Origin: an uncultured Lachnospiraceae bacterium
GTDB lineage: Bacteria > Bacillota > Clostridia > Lachnospirales > Lachnospiraceae
NCBI GenBank assembly: GCA_946537585.1
Contig: CAMNFX010000078.1
Coordinates: 1 to 6,536, forward strand
Direction: 5' to 3'
Length of the DNA: 6,536 bases
Notes under the pieces: generated by a model
Told to the model about the DNA's origin: nothing
Database searches by the model: none
Seen by the model: the letters and a program-made list of their open reading frames with translations, nothing else
Program-made: the position numbers and the translations under genes
In this document: positions 1 to 6,415 of the stretch, in pieces
Layout: the number at the start of each line of letters is the position of its first letter
How positions within the stretch are numbered: position 1 is the stretch's first letter

Positions 1-750
1 AGGGAGACCAGACTGGATCTTCACAAAATGATCGCCATGGTCGGCGGTACGATCAATACAAAGCGGCAGAAGAACATGAAGTCGGCAGGGGCTGCTGAAA
101 ACGCGGAGGATATTGAGAGCCTGTGGAAGATCTCAACGAAGTATGCCGACTGCTGGAATTCCTTCTCGGAGTTTCTGCACAGCCAGTTCTCGCCGGATGA
201 GCATCTTCGGGCCTACAGAAAAGCCATCTATGTACTGGAGGCGCTGTATTCGTCCTCATCGTCGCTGAATGATATCACGAAGCTCCGGCATATGCTGGAG
301 GACCTGGCTGATGCGGACATTATCCGGGAACTGATCTGCAATGAGGACTTCATCGAATTCCGCTTCAAGAACGAGACGCTGAAGGAGATATTATGGGATG
401 CCGGCAGCATTCTTGAGCTGCATGTTTATCAGGAGGAAAAACAGCTTAGCGATGACTGCGGCGCCGGTGTGCATCTGGACTGGGACGGCGTGGTCCGCTA
501 CCCGTATGAAACAGATGTGCAGAACGAGATCGATGTTTTATCTGTCAGGGGCAACATCCCAACCTTTATTTCCTGCAAGAGCGGCAGGCTCAGCGCTGCC
601 CAGACACTGCATGCGCTTTATGAGCTGCAGACGGTCGCTGAGCGGTTTGGAGGTTCCTATGCCCAAAAAGTGCTGGTCGTCCGGAATGATATCGGGGTGA
701 CCTATACAGAGAGGGCCAGGGAGATGGGGATAACGGTACGGAAGATATGA
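1..750 (+). CDS. Card1/Can2-like (DUF1887) nuclease, C-terminal part; 5' end outside window
   Basis: The frame is open from base 1 to the TGA at 748-750, giving 249 visible codons. The first in-window ATGs (28, 40) are probably internal, because family members carry an N-terminal CARF domain of well over 100 residues that is missing here. Residues about 125-249 match the DUF1887/Card1 C-terminal nuclease. There is a Glu-containing helix (LELHVYQ, about 138-144), then NEIDVLSVRG (175-184), then ISCKSG (190-195), a helix, and a closing strand with TERAREMGITV. Asp178 and Lys193 fit the PD-(D/E)XK core, but the position just before CK, usually Glu, is Ser191. The middle (about 35-125) looks helical. 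Known family role: CARF-nuclease effectors cut nucleic acid when they bind the cyclic oligoadenylate made by type III CRISPR complexes. That role is inferred here, since no CRISPR gene is visible. The next gene starts almost immediately downstream. The fold assignment is fairly secure; the function in this cell is less so. Confidence 0.72.
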   Translation, partial: RETRLDLHKMIAMVGGTINTKRQKNMKSAGAAENAEDIESLWKISTKYADCWNSFSEFLHSQFSPDEHLRAYRKAIYVLEALYSSSSSLNDITKLRHMLEDLADADIIRELICNEDFIEFRFKNETLKEILWDAGSILELHVYQEEKQLSDDCGAGVHLDWDGVVRYPYETDVQNEIDVLSVRGNIPTFISCKSGRLSAAQTLHALYELQTVAERFGGSYAQKVLVVRNDIGVTYTERAREMGITVRKI

Positions 751-797
751 TATTACCCAATAGGAGTTTATACTGTTTCATGTTCAGGATAATGAAA

Positions 798-2045
798 ATG
801 ATCAAAAAAGCGGCAGTCCCGCTCCTTTTCTGCCTGCTGGTGAGCTCGCTGCTTTTCGGATGCGGACAGAAAGAGGAAGAGCAGCAGGCGGAGCCTGGGA
901 CTGTCGAGGAGGCAGCCGGCGAGGAAACGCCGGAGGGATCCGATGACGAAAACGGCGGTTTTGTGATCGATCTGAAGGATGGCAGCATCAGCAGTACCGA
1001 AGAAGAAACTGTCGAAACAACAGAAGAAACGACAACAGCCCCGGATTACAGCGCAATGATCACGGGAACCATGTACAGCATGGACTTTATCAATATCCGT
1101 GCCGAAGCGGGTACGGATTCCGAGGTCATCGGGCATCTGAACCCTGAGGAATCCATTGCGGTGGTAGAGAAGGTAAACTCTGAATGGATGCAGGTGGTTT
1201 ATGAGGACCGGCTTTGCTATGTTGCAAGCGAGTATCTTACCGAGGACCCTGACTGGAGGGCTAAAATCGTTTCAAACCGTGGCTATCAGAACGGTGATAC
1301 GGTCGGGCTGAATCCTGCATGGCGTTTTGCGGATTATTCCGCGATCAACAGCGGTGCGGCGGTCATGTACCTTGCGGACCGCAACAGAAAAAATATCACC
1401 GTCGGCGTGAATGCGGGGCACGGTACCAAGGGCGGCTCAAGCGTGAAGACTTACTGTCATCCCGACAAGACCGCCAAGGTCACCGGAGGCTCGACAGCAG
1501 CAGGTGCAGTCACAGCGATGGCAGTCTCCGATGGAATGAATTTTCATGACGGGACTCCGGAGAAGAAAGTTACGCTGCAGATGGCACAGATCCTGAAAGA
1601 GCTTCTGCTTGAAAACGGGTATGATGTCCTTATGATCCGTGACGGAGAGGATGTGCAGCTGGATAACATTGCGAGGACGGTCATCTGCAATAATGCGGCA
1701 GACTGTCATATCGCCATTCACTGGGATGGAGATTCGCTTGACTATGATAAGGGCTGCTTTTATATGTCTGTCCCGGACGGCATCAAGTACCTTGATAATG
1801 TCGCGGCTGTCTGGCAGGAGGATGAAAGACTCGGCGAGTGCCTGATCAAAGGATTAAGCGAGCGGGGCCTGAAGATCTTCAGTAACGGCAGTATGGATAT
1901 GGATCTTACCCAAACCTCCTACAGTTCTGTCCCTTCCGTGGATATAGAGCTTGGCAATGGAAGCTCGGATCACAGCACCGAGCGGCTTTATGAGCAGGGC
2001 TACGGTCTGCTCAGCGGAATCAATAGTTTCTTCGGATTCGAATGA
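798..2045 (+). CDS. SH3-domain N-acetylmuramoyl-L-alanine amidase, lipoprotein
   Basis: A probable surface-anchored peptidoglycan hydrolase that cuts the MurNAc-L-alanine bond. From the ATG at 798 the protein starts MIKK, then a hydrophobic stretch ending LLFGC, a lipobox with lipidated Cys22. An acidic, Glu/Thr-rich linker follows (about 24-83), then a bacterial SH3-like domain (about 86-148, with NIRAEAGTDSEVIG), a spacer, and an Amidase_3 domain (about 200-412). All expected zinc/catalytic residues are visible: His208 in NAGHG, Glu255 in PEKKV, His308 in HIAIHWD and Glu384 in DIELGNG. The His208-Glu255 interval is about 30 residues longer than in typical Amidase_3 proteins. Start choice: the frame is open back to an ATG at 747 that overlaps the previous stop, and there is an ATG at 780. 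The start at 798 has AGGA (786-789) at 8 bases and gives a normal short signal peptide; the 747 start would put 25 residues before the hydrophobic core. A strong terminator follows the gene. Confidence 0.88.
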   Translation: MIKKAAVPLLFCLLVSSLLFGCGQKEEEQQAEPGTVEEAAGEETPEGSDDENGGFVIDLKDGSISSTEEETVETTEETTTAPDYSAMITGTMYSMDFINIRAEAGTDSEVIGHLNPEESIAVVEKVNSEWMQVVYEDRLCYVASEYLTEDPDWRAKIVSNRGYQNGDTVGLNPAWRFADYSAINSGAAVMYLADRNRKNITVGVNAGHGTKGGSSVKTYCHPDKTAKVTGGSTAAGAVTAMAVSDGMNFHDGTPEKKVTLQMAQILKELLLENGYDVLMIRDGEDVQLDNIARTVICNNAADCHIAIHWDGDSLDYDKGCFYMSVPDGIKYLDNVAAVWQEDERLGECLIKGLSERGLKIFSNGSMDMDLTQTSYSSVPSVDIELGNGSSDHSTERLYEQGYGLLSGINSFFGFE

Positions 2046-2067
2046 ACCTTTGGGCCGGCATTTTCGA

Positions 2068-2092
2068 CCGGACAGTTCGGACTTCTGTCCGG
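2068..2092 (+). other. Upstream hairpin overlapping the terminator stem
   Basis: CCGGACAG (2068-2075) is the exact reverse complement of CTGTCCGG (2085-2092), with a 9-base loop. Its 3' arm shares bases 2087-2092 with the 5' arm of the terminator hairpin, so the two cannot form in full together. No T-run follows it. It may only be an extra 3'-end structure. Confidence 0.55.
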
Positions 2093-2119
2093 CGCATTTA
2101 TTGCGCCGGGCTTTTCTTT
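2087..2119 (+). terminator. Rho-independent terminator after the amidase gene
   Basis: CCGGCGCA (2089-2096) pairs perfectly with TGCGCCGG (2102-2109) around a TTTAT loop. The stem extends by a G-U and a G-C pair to 2087/2111. It is followed at once by TTTTCTTT (2112-2119). It lies 41 bases after the amidase stop and should separate that gene from the next one. Confidence 0.85.
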
Positions 2120-2182
2120 CCATAAGTATCGGCGCAGACGATTAGTATCATTGTAGTTTTGCCGAATTTTACAATATGACAC

Positions 2183-2211
2183 TTCTATTTCTTCTGTTTT
2201 TCGGATATAAT
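2183..2211 (+). promoter_or_regulatory. Probable promoter for the YitT-family gene
   Basis: A perfect TATAAT (2206-2211) lies in an AT-rich stretch 88 bases before the ATG at 2300. The hexamer 17 bases upstream is a poor -35 (TTCTAT, 2183-2188), and a better TTGACA-like ATGACA (2176-2181) is too far away at 24 bases. Transcription would start near 2218 and leave a leader of about 80 bases. Apart from short GC palindromes (for example CGGCGCCG at 2251-2258), no recognisable riboswitch is seen in that leader. The position directly after a terminator supports the call. Confidence 0.45.
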
Positions 2212-2299
2212 GTTTTTATTGAAGAACAATCAATCGGCTGCCGCATTCACCGGCGCCGTATACATTTGCCTGTGATCGGGCATCTCCCTGAGAAAAAAT

Positions 2300-3172
2300 A
2301 TGAATACCGAGAATAAAGCCGTTATAGGCAGAAACCTGCAGCGGGTCCTTTTGGTCCTTCTTGCCTCGGCTCTGATGGCAGTAAACATCAAGACCTTTGT
2401 ACGGACCGGAGGCCTTTATCCCGGCGGTGCTACCGGTCTTACGGTGCTGATCCAGCGCCTGTCGGCGAAGTACCTGGGGTTTGAGATCCCGTATACGCCT
2501 GTCAACATACTGTTAAATGCGGTTCCGGTGTACATCGGCTTCCGATATATCGGAAAGCGTTTTACGCTGCTCTCGCTGATGATGATCCTGGTCAACGGCT
2601 TTCTGGTCGACCTGATCCCGGCACGCGTGATCACCTACGACACTCTGCTGATCTCCATCTTTGGCGGTCTGATCAACGGTACTGTTGTGAGTCTCTGTCT
2701 CAGGGCGGATGCCACGACGGGAGGAACGGACTTTATTGCGATCTTTCTGTCGCAGAAAAAAGGAATGGAGACCTGGAACCTGATCCTGGGGCTCAATGTC
2801 ATTATCCTCTCTATGGCGGGTATTTTCTTCGGATGGGATAAGGCACTGTACTCTATCATTTTCCAGTTTGTTTCCACCCAGACAGTGCATACGCTTTACC
2901 GGGACTACCAGCAGCAGACGCTGATCATTGTGACGAAAAAGCCGCAGGAGATCAGCGATGAGATCCACCGCATCTGCCATCACGGCGCAACGATCATGGA
3001 TGCAGAGGGGTCTCACGAGCATGGGCATCTGAAGCTGGTGTATTCTGTGGTTTCGGGAAGTGACGCCAAAAAAGCGATCCGTGCGGCAAGACAGATCGAT
3101 CCGAAGGCATTTGTCAATTCGATCAGGACAACGGAGCTTCAGGGACGTTTCTATATGCGGCCGAAGGATTGA
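2300..3172 (+). CDS. YitT family membrane protein (YitT + DUF2179)
   Basis: A 290-residue integral membrane protein, the usual length for the family. Residues 14-32 form the first membrane segment and lead into NIKTFVRTGGLYPGGATGL (29-47), a hallmark of YitT proteins. Further hydrophobic segments lie near 66-82, 88-106, 114-133 and 160-178, with the conserved TTGGTD (139-144) between the last two. The C-terminal part, about 205-290, is the soluble DUF2179 domain, including HGATIMDAEGSH (228-239) and ending near QGRFYMRPKD. The biochemical function of this family is not established; transport has been suggested and none is assumed here. An in-frame TGA at 2273 rules out an earlier ATG. The Shine-Dalgarno match is weak (GAGAAA just upstream), so translation may be modest. 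The gene has its own probable promoter and sits between the amidase terminator and gltS. Confidence 0.9.
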   Translation: MNTENKAVIGRNLQRVLLVLLASALMAVNIKTFVRTGGLYPGGATGLTVLIQRLSAKYLGFEIPYTPVNILLNAVPVYIGFRYIGKRFTLLSLMMILVNGFLVDLIPARVITYDTLLISIFGGLINGTVVSLCLRADATTGGTDFIAIFLSQKKGMETWNLILGLNVIILSMAGIFFGWDKALYSIIFQFVSTQTVHTLYRDYQQQTLIIVTKKPQEISDEIHRICHHGATIMDAEGSHEHGHLKLVYSVVSGSDAKKAIRAARQIDPKAFVNSIRTTELQGRFYMRPKD

Positions 3173-3277
3173 AAGCCGGCTGTATATCCGGCAGATCATG
3201 GTGTATCACGGTTCTTTCAAGAGGGGATCGGCAAAGAAAAGTGTTCTGTCCTGTAAAAGACAGACAGCATCGATGAA

Positions 3278-3284
3278 AAGGAGG
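3278..3284 (+). promoter_or_regulatory. Strong ribosome binding site of gltS
   Basis: AAGGAGG ends six bases before the ATG at 3291, a near-ideal Shine-Dalgarno sequence. It fixes the gltS start and is the strongest such site in the window. Confidence 0.8.
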
Positions 3285-3290
3285 TAATCT

Positions 3291-4532
3291 ATGAGTTTTG
3301 AAGCAATCGATGGTGTTCTGAACATCAACTGCGACCTGATCATGACGACGGCACTTGCTGCCGTATTGCTGCTGATCGGTTTCTGGATCAAGAAAAAGGT
3401 GCCTTTCCTTACAAAGTACTGTATCCCGGCACCGGTTATCGGCGGATTCCTGTTTATGTTCATTACATTTGCAGGCCACCAGTCGGGAGCCTTTGCCTTC
3501 AAGTTCGACACGACCTTCCAGAGCCCGTTCATGGTCGCGTTCTTTACGACGGTAGGTCTTGGAGCTTCCGTGCAGCTTCTTAAGAAGGGAGGCATGCTGC
3601 TGGTCATCTACTGGCTGGTCGCAGCCGCAGTCTCCATTATCCAGAACTTTATCAGTGTCGGACTTGCAGCTGTGACCGGACTGGAATATCCGTACGCATT
3701 GCTGGCAGGTGCCATTTCCATGATCGGCGGCCACGGCGCAGCGGGCTCCTATGGATCGACCTTTGTTGAGATGGGATACCCTGCAGGCATTACCGTGGGC
3801 GCAGCCGCTGCAACCTTCGGTCTGATCTTCGGCGTTCTGGTCGGCGGCCCGGTCGCCCGACTTCTGATCGAAAAGAACAAGCTGACCCCGGATGAGAGCG
3901 AGACCCTGGATACGACCCTTGAAGAGATCAATGCACGGCATGGTGAGAAGCTTACTTCTCTCGATGTGATCAAGAACGTTACCGCTATCCTTGTATGCAT
4001 GGCGCTCGGCACCCAGATCTCCGGATGGATCGGAAAGCTGATCGGTATGAGCTTCCCGTCCTATGTAGGCGCCATGTTCGTGGCAATGATCGTCAGAAAC
4101 CTCAATGAGAAATTCCACTGGTACAACTTCGACTTCGGCCTTGTGGACGGAATCGGTGATGTTATGCTGAATCTCTATCTGTCCATTGCGCTGATGAGCC
4201 TCAACCTCTATCAGCTGCTGGATCTGATCGGTCCGGTCCTGCTGATCGTTGTATGCCAGACTGTGATCCTGATCCTGCTGTGCTACTTTGTTGTATTCCG
4301 CATTCTCGGAAGCAATTACGACGCAGCAGTCATGTGCGCGGGTCTTCTCGGACACGGTCTTGGTGCGACTCCGTCCGCCATCGTCAACATGACCGCGGTC
4401 AAGGACAGATACGGCATGTCCCGTAAGGCCTTCATGATCGTGCCGATCGTAGGCGCGTTCCTGGTCGATATCATTTATCAGCCGCAGACGATCGCCTTTA
4501 TCAAGTTCTTCGTAAAGGGATTCACCGGCTGA
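3291..4532 (+). CDS. gltS: Sodium/glutamate symporter (GltS family)
   Basis: A 413-residue polytopic membrane protein, close to the roughly 400 residues of GltS. The family pattern is a two-fold repeat of membrane helices with glycine-rich re-entrant loops. Visible hallmarks are CIPAPVIGG (44-52), FFTTVGLGAS (84-93), GAISMIGGHGAAGSYG (140-155), GGPVARLLIEK (185-195) and, in the second half, GLLGHGLGATPSAIVNMTAV (351-370) followed by KAFMIVPIVGAFLVDI (379-394). A charged central loop (about 193-225) separates the halves. Known role: Na+-coupled glutamate transport. Only 34 bases separate its stop from ftcD, and no terminator lies between, so it is probably transcribed with the histidine-catabolic genes. 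In that setting it could handle the glutamate released by FtcD; direction of transport and exact substrate are inference. No convincing promoter is visible in the 118-base gap after the YitT gene. Confidence 0.92.
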   Translation: MSFEAIDGVLNINCDLIMTTALAAVLLLIGFWIKKKVPFLTKYCIPAPVIGGFLFMFITFAGHQSGAFAFKFDTTFQSPFMVAFFTTVGLGASVQLLKKGGMLLVIYWLVAAAVSIIQNFISVGLAAVTGLEYPYALLAGAISMIGGHGAAGSYGSTFVEMGYPAGITVGAAAATFGLIFGVLVGGPVARLLIEKNKLTPDESETLDTTLEEINARHGEKLTSLDVIKNVTAILVCMALGTQISGWIGKLIGMSFPSYVGAMFVAMIVRNLNEKFHWYNFDFGLVDGIGDVMLNLYLSIALMSLNLYQLLDLIGPVLLIVVCQTVILILLCYFVVFRILGSNYDAAVMCAGLLGHGLGATPSAIVNMTAVKDRYGMSRKAFMIVPIVGAFLVDIIYQPQTIAFIKFFVKGFTG

Positions 4533-4566
4533 GCATCCTGAAAAACAGAGAGGAGAAACTTAAGTT

Positions 4567-5481
4567 ATGGCAAAACTTGTGGAATGTATTCCCAACTTCA
4601 GCCTTAGCCGCGAGCGGGATGAAGCGGGCTACAACGCACTGGTAGAGACGGCTAAAAGTGTACCCGGATGCGTTTTGTTTGACGCGCAGACCGACGGAAA
4701 TCACAACCGGAGCGTGTTTACGCTTCTCGGATCCCCGGAGGCGGTGGAGGAAGCAGCCTTCCGCCTGACAAAGAGGGCTGCAGAGCTGATCGATATGAAT
4801 AAGCACACCGGTGAGCATTCCCGTATGGGAGCTACAGATGTGATCCCCTTTGTCCCCACCATGGATGTTTCCGTGGAAGAGTGCGTGGAGATGAGTAAAC
4901 GTCTCGGAAAGCGTATCTGGGAGGAACTCCAGATTCCTTCATTCCTGTATGAGGATTCTGCCACCCGGCCTGAACGCCGCAATCTTGCCAACTGCCGTAA
5001 GGGACAGTTCGAAGGAATGCCGGCAAAGCTTCTCGAGCCTGACTGGGCACCGGATTTCGGAGAGAGGAAGATCCATCCGACTGCCGGCATTACTGCGATT
5101 GGAGCCCGTCCGCCCCTGGTAGCCTTTAATGTTAATCTTGCGACCTCGGATGTACAGGTCGCCAAAAATATTGCCAAGGTCATCCGTGCTTCTTCCGGAG
5201 GCTTTGCAGCCTGCAAGGCCATGGGCTTCATGCTCGAAGACAGGGGTATCGCACAGGTATCCATGAATATGGTCAATTACGAAGTGACCAGCCTGCCTGT
5301 TGTTTATGAGATGATCCGTTCACTCGCGGAGCGCTACGGCACGCATATCATCGGCAGCGAGCTCGTCGGACTGGCACCGGCCAAGGCGCTTTTAGACTGT
5401 GCGGAGTTCTATCTGAAGCTTGAAAACTTTGATTACAAGAATCAGGTGATGGAATACCACATTATCGACATGATGGAGTGA
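4567..5481 (+). CDS. ftcD: Glutamate formimidoyltransferase
   Basis: A 304-residue stand-alone formiminotransferase. It transfers the formimino group of N-formimino-L-glutamate to tetrahydrofolate, giving 5-formimino-THF and glutamate, late in histidine degradation. The N-terminal subdomain starts with KLVECIPNFSLSRERD (3-18) and contains FDAQTDGNHNRSVFT (38-52) and HTGEHSRMGATDVIPFVP (80-97). His84 in GEHSRMG is the likely counterpart of the catalytic histidine of the mammalian enzyme. The C-terminal subdomain (about 180-304) includes ARPPLVAFNVNL (180-191), VSMNMVNYEVTSL (231-243) and GSELVGLAPAKAL (263-275). In mammals this activity is fused to the cyclodeaminase; here the two are separate adjacent genes. 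AGGAG (4551-4555) lies 11 bases before the ATG. fchA follows after 7 bases, suggesting translational coupling. Confidence 0.95.
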   Translation: MAKLVECIPNFSLSRERDEAGYNALVETAKSVPGCVLFDAQTDGNHNRSVFTLLGSPEAVEEAAFRLTKRAAELIDMNKHTGEHSRMGATDVIPFVPTMDVSVEECVEMSKRLGKRIWEELQIPSFLYEDSATRPERRNLANCRKGQFEGMPAKLLEPDWAPDFGERKIHPTAGITAIGARPPLVAFNVNLATSDVQVAKNIAKVIRASSGGFAACKAMGFMLEDRGIAQVSMNMVNYEVTSLPVVYEMIRSLAERYGTHIIGSELVGLAPAKALLDCAEFYLKLENFDYKNQVMEYHIIDMME

Positions 5482-5488
5482 TGATAAA

Positions 5489-6127
5489 ATGGCTATGAAA
5501 CTTGCAGAACTCAAGGTCCGTGAATTTGCGGATCTGGTGGCTTCTGACGCGCCGGCACCCGGCGGCGGTTCCGTTGCCGCACTGTACGGTTCGGTCGGTG
5601 CCGCACTGGCAGCCATGGTTGCAGGCCTGACCCGCGGACGGAAAAAGTATGCCGATCATGAAGAGCATGCTTCCATGGTACAGGCAAAGGCAGAGGAGCT
5701 GAAGGCGAGGCTCCTCGACGTCATGGACCGGGATACGGATGCTTTTCTGGCAGTCAGTAATGCCTTTGCCATGCCGAAGGAGACGGATGAGCAGAAGGCT
5801 GCCCGCAGCGCTGCGATACAGGATGGACTGAAGGGCTGTACAGAGACGCCGCTTGAGATGATGCGGCTTTGTGATGAAACGATCACACTGGCATCTTCCC
5901 TGATCGGGCGCTTCAATGAGACCAGTGCCAGTGATCTCGGAGTTTCTTTCCTTTCCCTCGAGGCCGGAATCAAGGGCGCATGGCTGAATGTTCTGATCAA
6001 TATCTCATCCATTAAGGACAGTGCCTTTGCGGAAGAAAAAAGAGCAGAGGGAGAGGCATTGCTTTCCCATGCGCTGCCGCTTGCAGAGGAATGCTATCAG
6101 AAGCTCCTTAAGCTGATCGAAGGCTGA
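5489..6127 (+). CDS. fchA: Formimido-THF cyclodeaminase / methenyl-THF cyclohydrolase (FTCD_C family)
   Basis: A 212-residue, largely helical cytosolic protein of the cyclodeaminase/cyclohydrolase family, matching the C-terminal half of bifunctional mammalian FTCD. The glycine-rich folate-site motif DAPAPGGGSVAAL (20-32) is followed by GAALAAMVAGLTRGRKKY (37-54). DRDTDAF (80-86) and SDLGVSFLSLEAGIKGAWLN (about 145-165) are further conserved stretches. Paired with FtcD, it should convert 5-formimino-THF to 5,10-methenyl-THF plus ammonia. The related cyclohydrolase activity (FchA of purine-fermenting clostridia) is the alternative, but the ftcD neighbour favours cyclodeaminase. GGAG (5475-5478) overlaps the end of ftcD and serves the ATG at 5489; an ATG two codons later (5495) is a possible alternative start. 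Downstream the operon is interrupted by a large palindromic element before hutD. Confidence 0.93.
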   Translation: MAMKLAELKVREFADLVASDAPAPGGGSVAALYGSVGAALAAMVAGLTRGRKKYADHEEHASMVQAKAEELKARLLDVMDRDTDAFLAVSNAFAMPKETDEQKAARSAAIQDGLKGCTETPLEMMRLCDETITLASSLIGRFNETSASDLGVSFLSLEAGIKGAWLNVLINISSIKDSAFAEEKRAEGEALLSHALPLAEECYQKLLKLIEG

Positions 6128-6144
6128 AATATGAACTGCTGAAG

Positions 6145-6148
6145 GTTC
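6145..6148. repeat. GTTC direct repeat, left copy (candidate target-site duplication)
   Basis: GTTC here and GTTC at 6415-6418 directly abut the TGTCGCAT/ATGCGACA ends of the palindromic element. A 4-base match can arise by chance; its exact placement at both ends is what makes it suggestive. Confidence 0.4.
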
Positions 6149-6192
6149 TGTCGCATTATTGGAATATATGCGTACAAAATCCCCTTCTACGG
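6148..6192 (+). repeat. Left arm of the long inverted repeat
   Basis: It contains three paired blocks, 6148-6156, 6170-6176 and 6177-6192, all matching the right arm at 6376-6415 in reverse complement without mismatch. An AT-rich 13-base stretch (6157-6169) between the first two blocks has no partner. Confidence 0.9.
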
Positions 6193-6414
6193 ACGTCGAC
6201 GGCCCGCTCAGAAAGAATGCTTCGCATTCTTTTGAACACGCTCGGCGCTTGCCGTCCCGGAGGCCCCGCCGCAAGCGGCCCTCCCCGGAACAAACAGCGA
6301 GCGTTTTCGCTTCATTAACTTCTTTTCCGAACTTCGGTTAATGAAATGAATGCGAAAACACGAGCGTGAGGGGAACCGTAGAAGGGGATTTGTGTACGCT
6401 GTTTTTATGCGACA
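6149..6414. mobile_element. MITE-like, highly structured palindromic element between fchA and hutD
   Basis: A gene-free block that can fold almost completely on itself. Its ends are TGTCGCAT (6149-6156) and ATGCGACA (6407-6414), perfect inverted repeats that continue inward. GCGTACA (6170-6176) pairs with TGTACGC (6393-6399), and AAATCCCCTTCTACGG (6177-6192) pairs with 6376-6391, leaving one bulged G at 6392. Counting the C/G pair just outside the ends, the arms pair over 32 bp with a 13/7-base internal loop. GTTC flanks both ends (6145-6148 and 6415-6418), as a 4-bp target-site duplication would. Without the element and one GTTC, fchA and hutD would be 67 bases apart, a normal operon gap. 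The ORFs crossing it resemble no protein. A small non-autonomous transposable element fits best; a transcribed structured RNA is the main alternative. No transposase is present in the window. Confidence 0.55.
6193..6375 (+). other. Branched hairpin core inside the palindromic element
   Basis: Three hairpins fit between the outer arms. Arm 1: GACGGC (6198-6203) with GCCGTC (6251-6256), enclosing AAAGAATGC (6212-6220) paired with GCATTCTTT (6224-6232) around a TTC loop. Arm 2: GGAGG (6259-6263) with CCTCC (6280-6284), topped by GCCG (6268-6271) and CGGC (6276-6279) around CAAG. Arm 3: GTTTTCGC (6303-6310) with GCGAAAAC (6352-6359) and TTCATTAAC (6311-6319) with GTTAATGAA (6337-6345), with ATGAAT (6346-6351) bulged. 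Together with the outer stem this is a cloverleaf-like fold. The pairings are read by eye and no energy was computed. The strand of any transcript is unknown, though read-through from fchA would give the + strand. Confidence 0.6.
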
Positions 6415-6415
6415 G
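6376..6415 (-). repeat. Right arm of the long inverted repeat
   Basis: Reverse-complement partner of 6148-6192. Its blocks are 6376-6391 (16 bp), 6393-6399 (7 bp) and 6407-6415 (9 bp). The extra G at 6392 and the unpaired TGTTTTT (6400-6406) are the only irregularities. Confidence 0.9.

Noticed and set aside
747..774. ATGATA-N16-TATACT as a promoter for the amidase
   Set aside because: The -35 is a weak match inside the end of the previous gene. It is possible but not strong enough to annotate.
2218..2299. Riboswitch in the YitT leader
   Set aside because: Only short GC palindromes and a 3-bp hairpin are visible; no known aptamer pattern was recognised.
3175..3192. GCCGG...CCGGC hairpin just after the YitT gene as a terminator
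   Set aside because: The stem is only 5 bp with an 8-base loop and no T-run follows, so termination is not supported.
2513..3199. 228-codon antisense open frame across the YitT gene
   Set aside because: Shadow of a well-supported gene; the translation is Arg/His/Asp-rich and resembles no family.
3245..3264. TCTGTC...GACAGA hairpin in the gltS leader as a regulatory element
   Set aside because: A 6-bp stem with an 8-base loop and no T-run or recognisable aptamer; within chance expectation.
3123..4355. 410-codon antisense open frame across gltS
   Set aside because: It is the opposite-strand shadow of a clear GltS gene. The product is rich in His, Asp, Gln and Cys, has no recognisable domain and no plausible ribosome binding site.
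4701..5276. 191-codon antisense open frame across ftcD
   Set aside because: Shadow of ftcD, with no domain or start signal.
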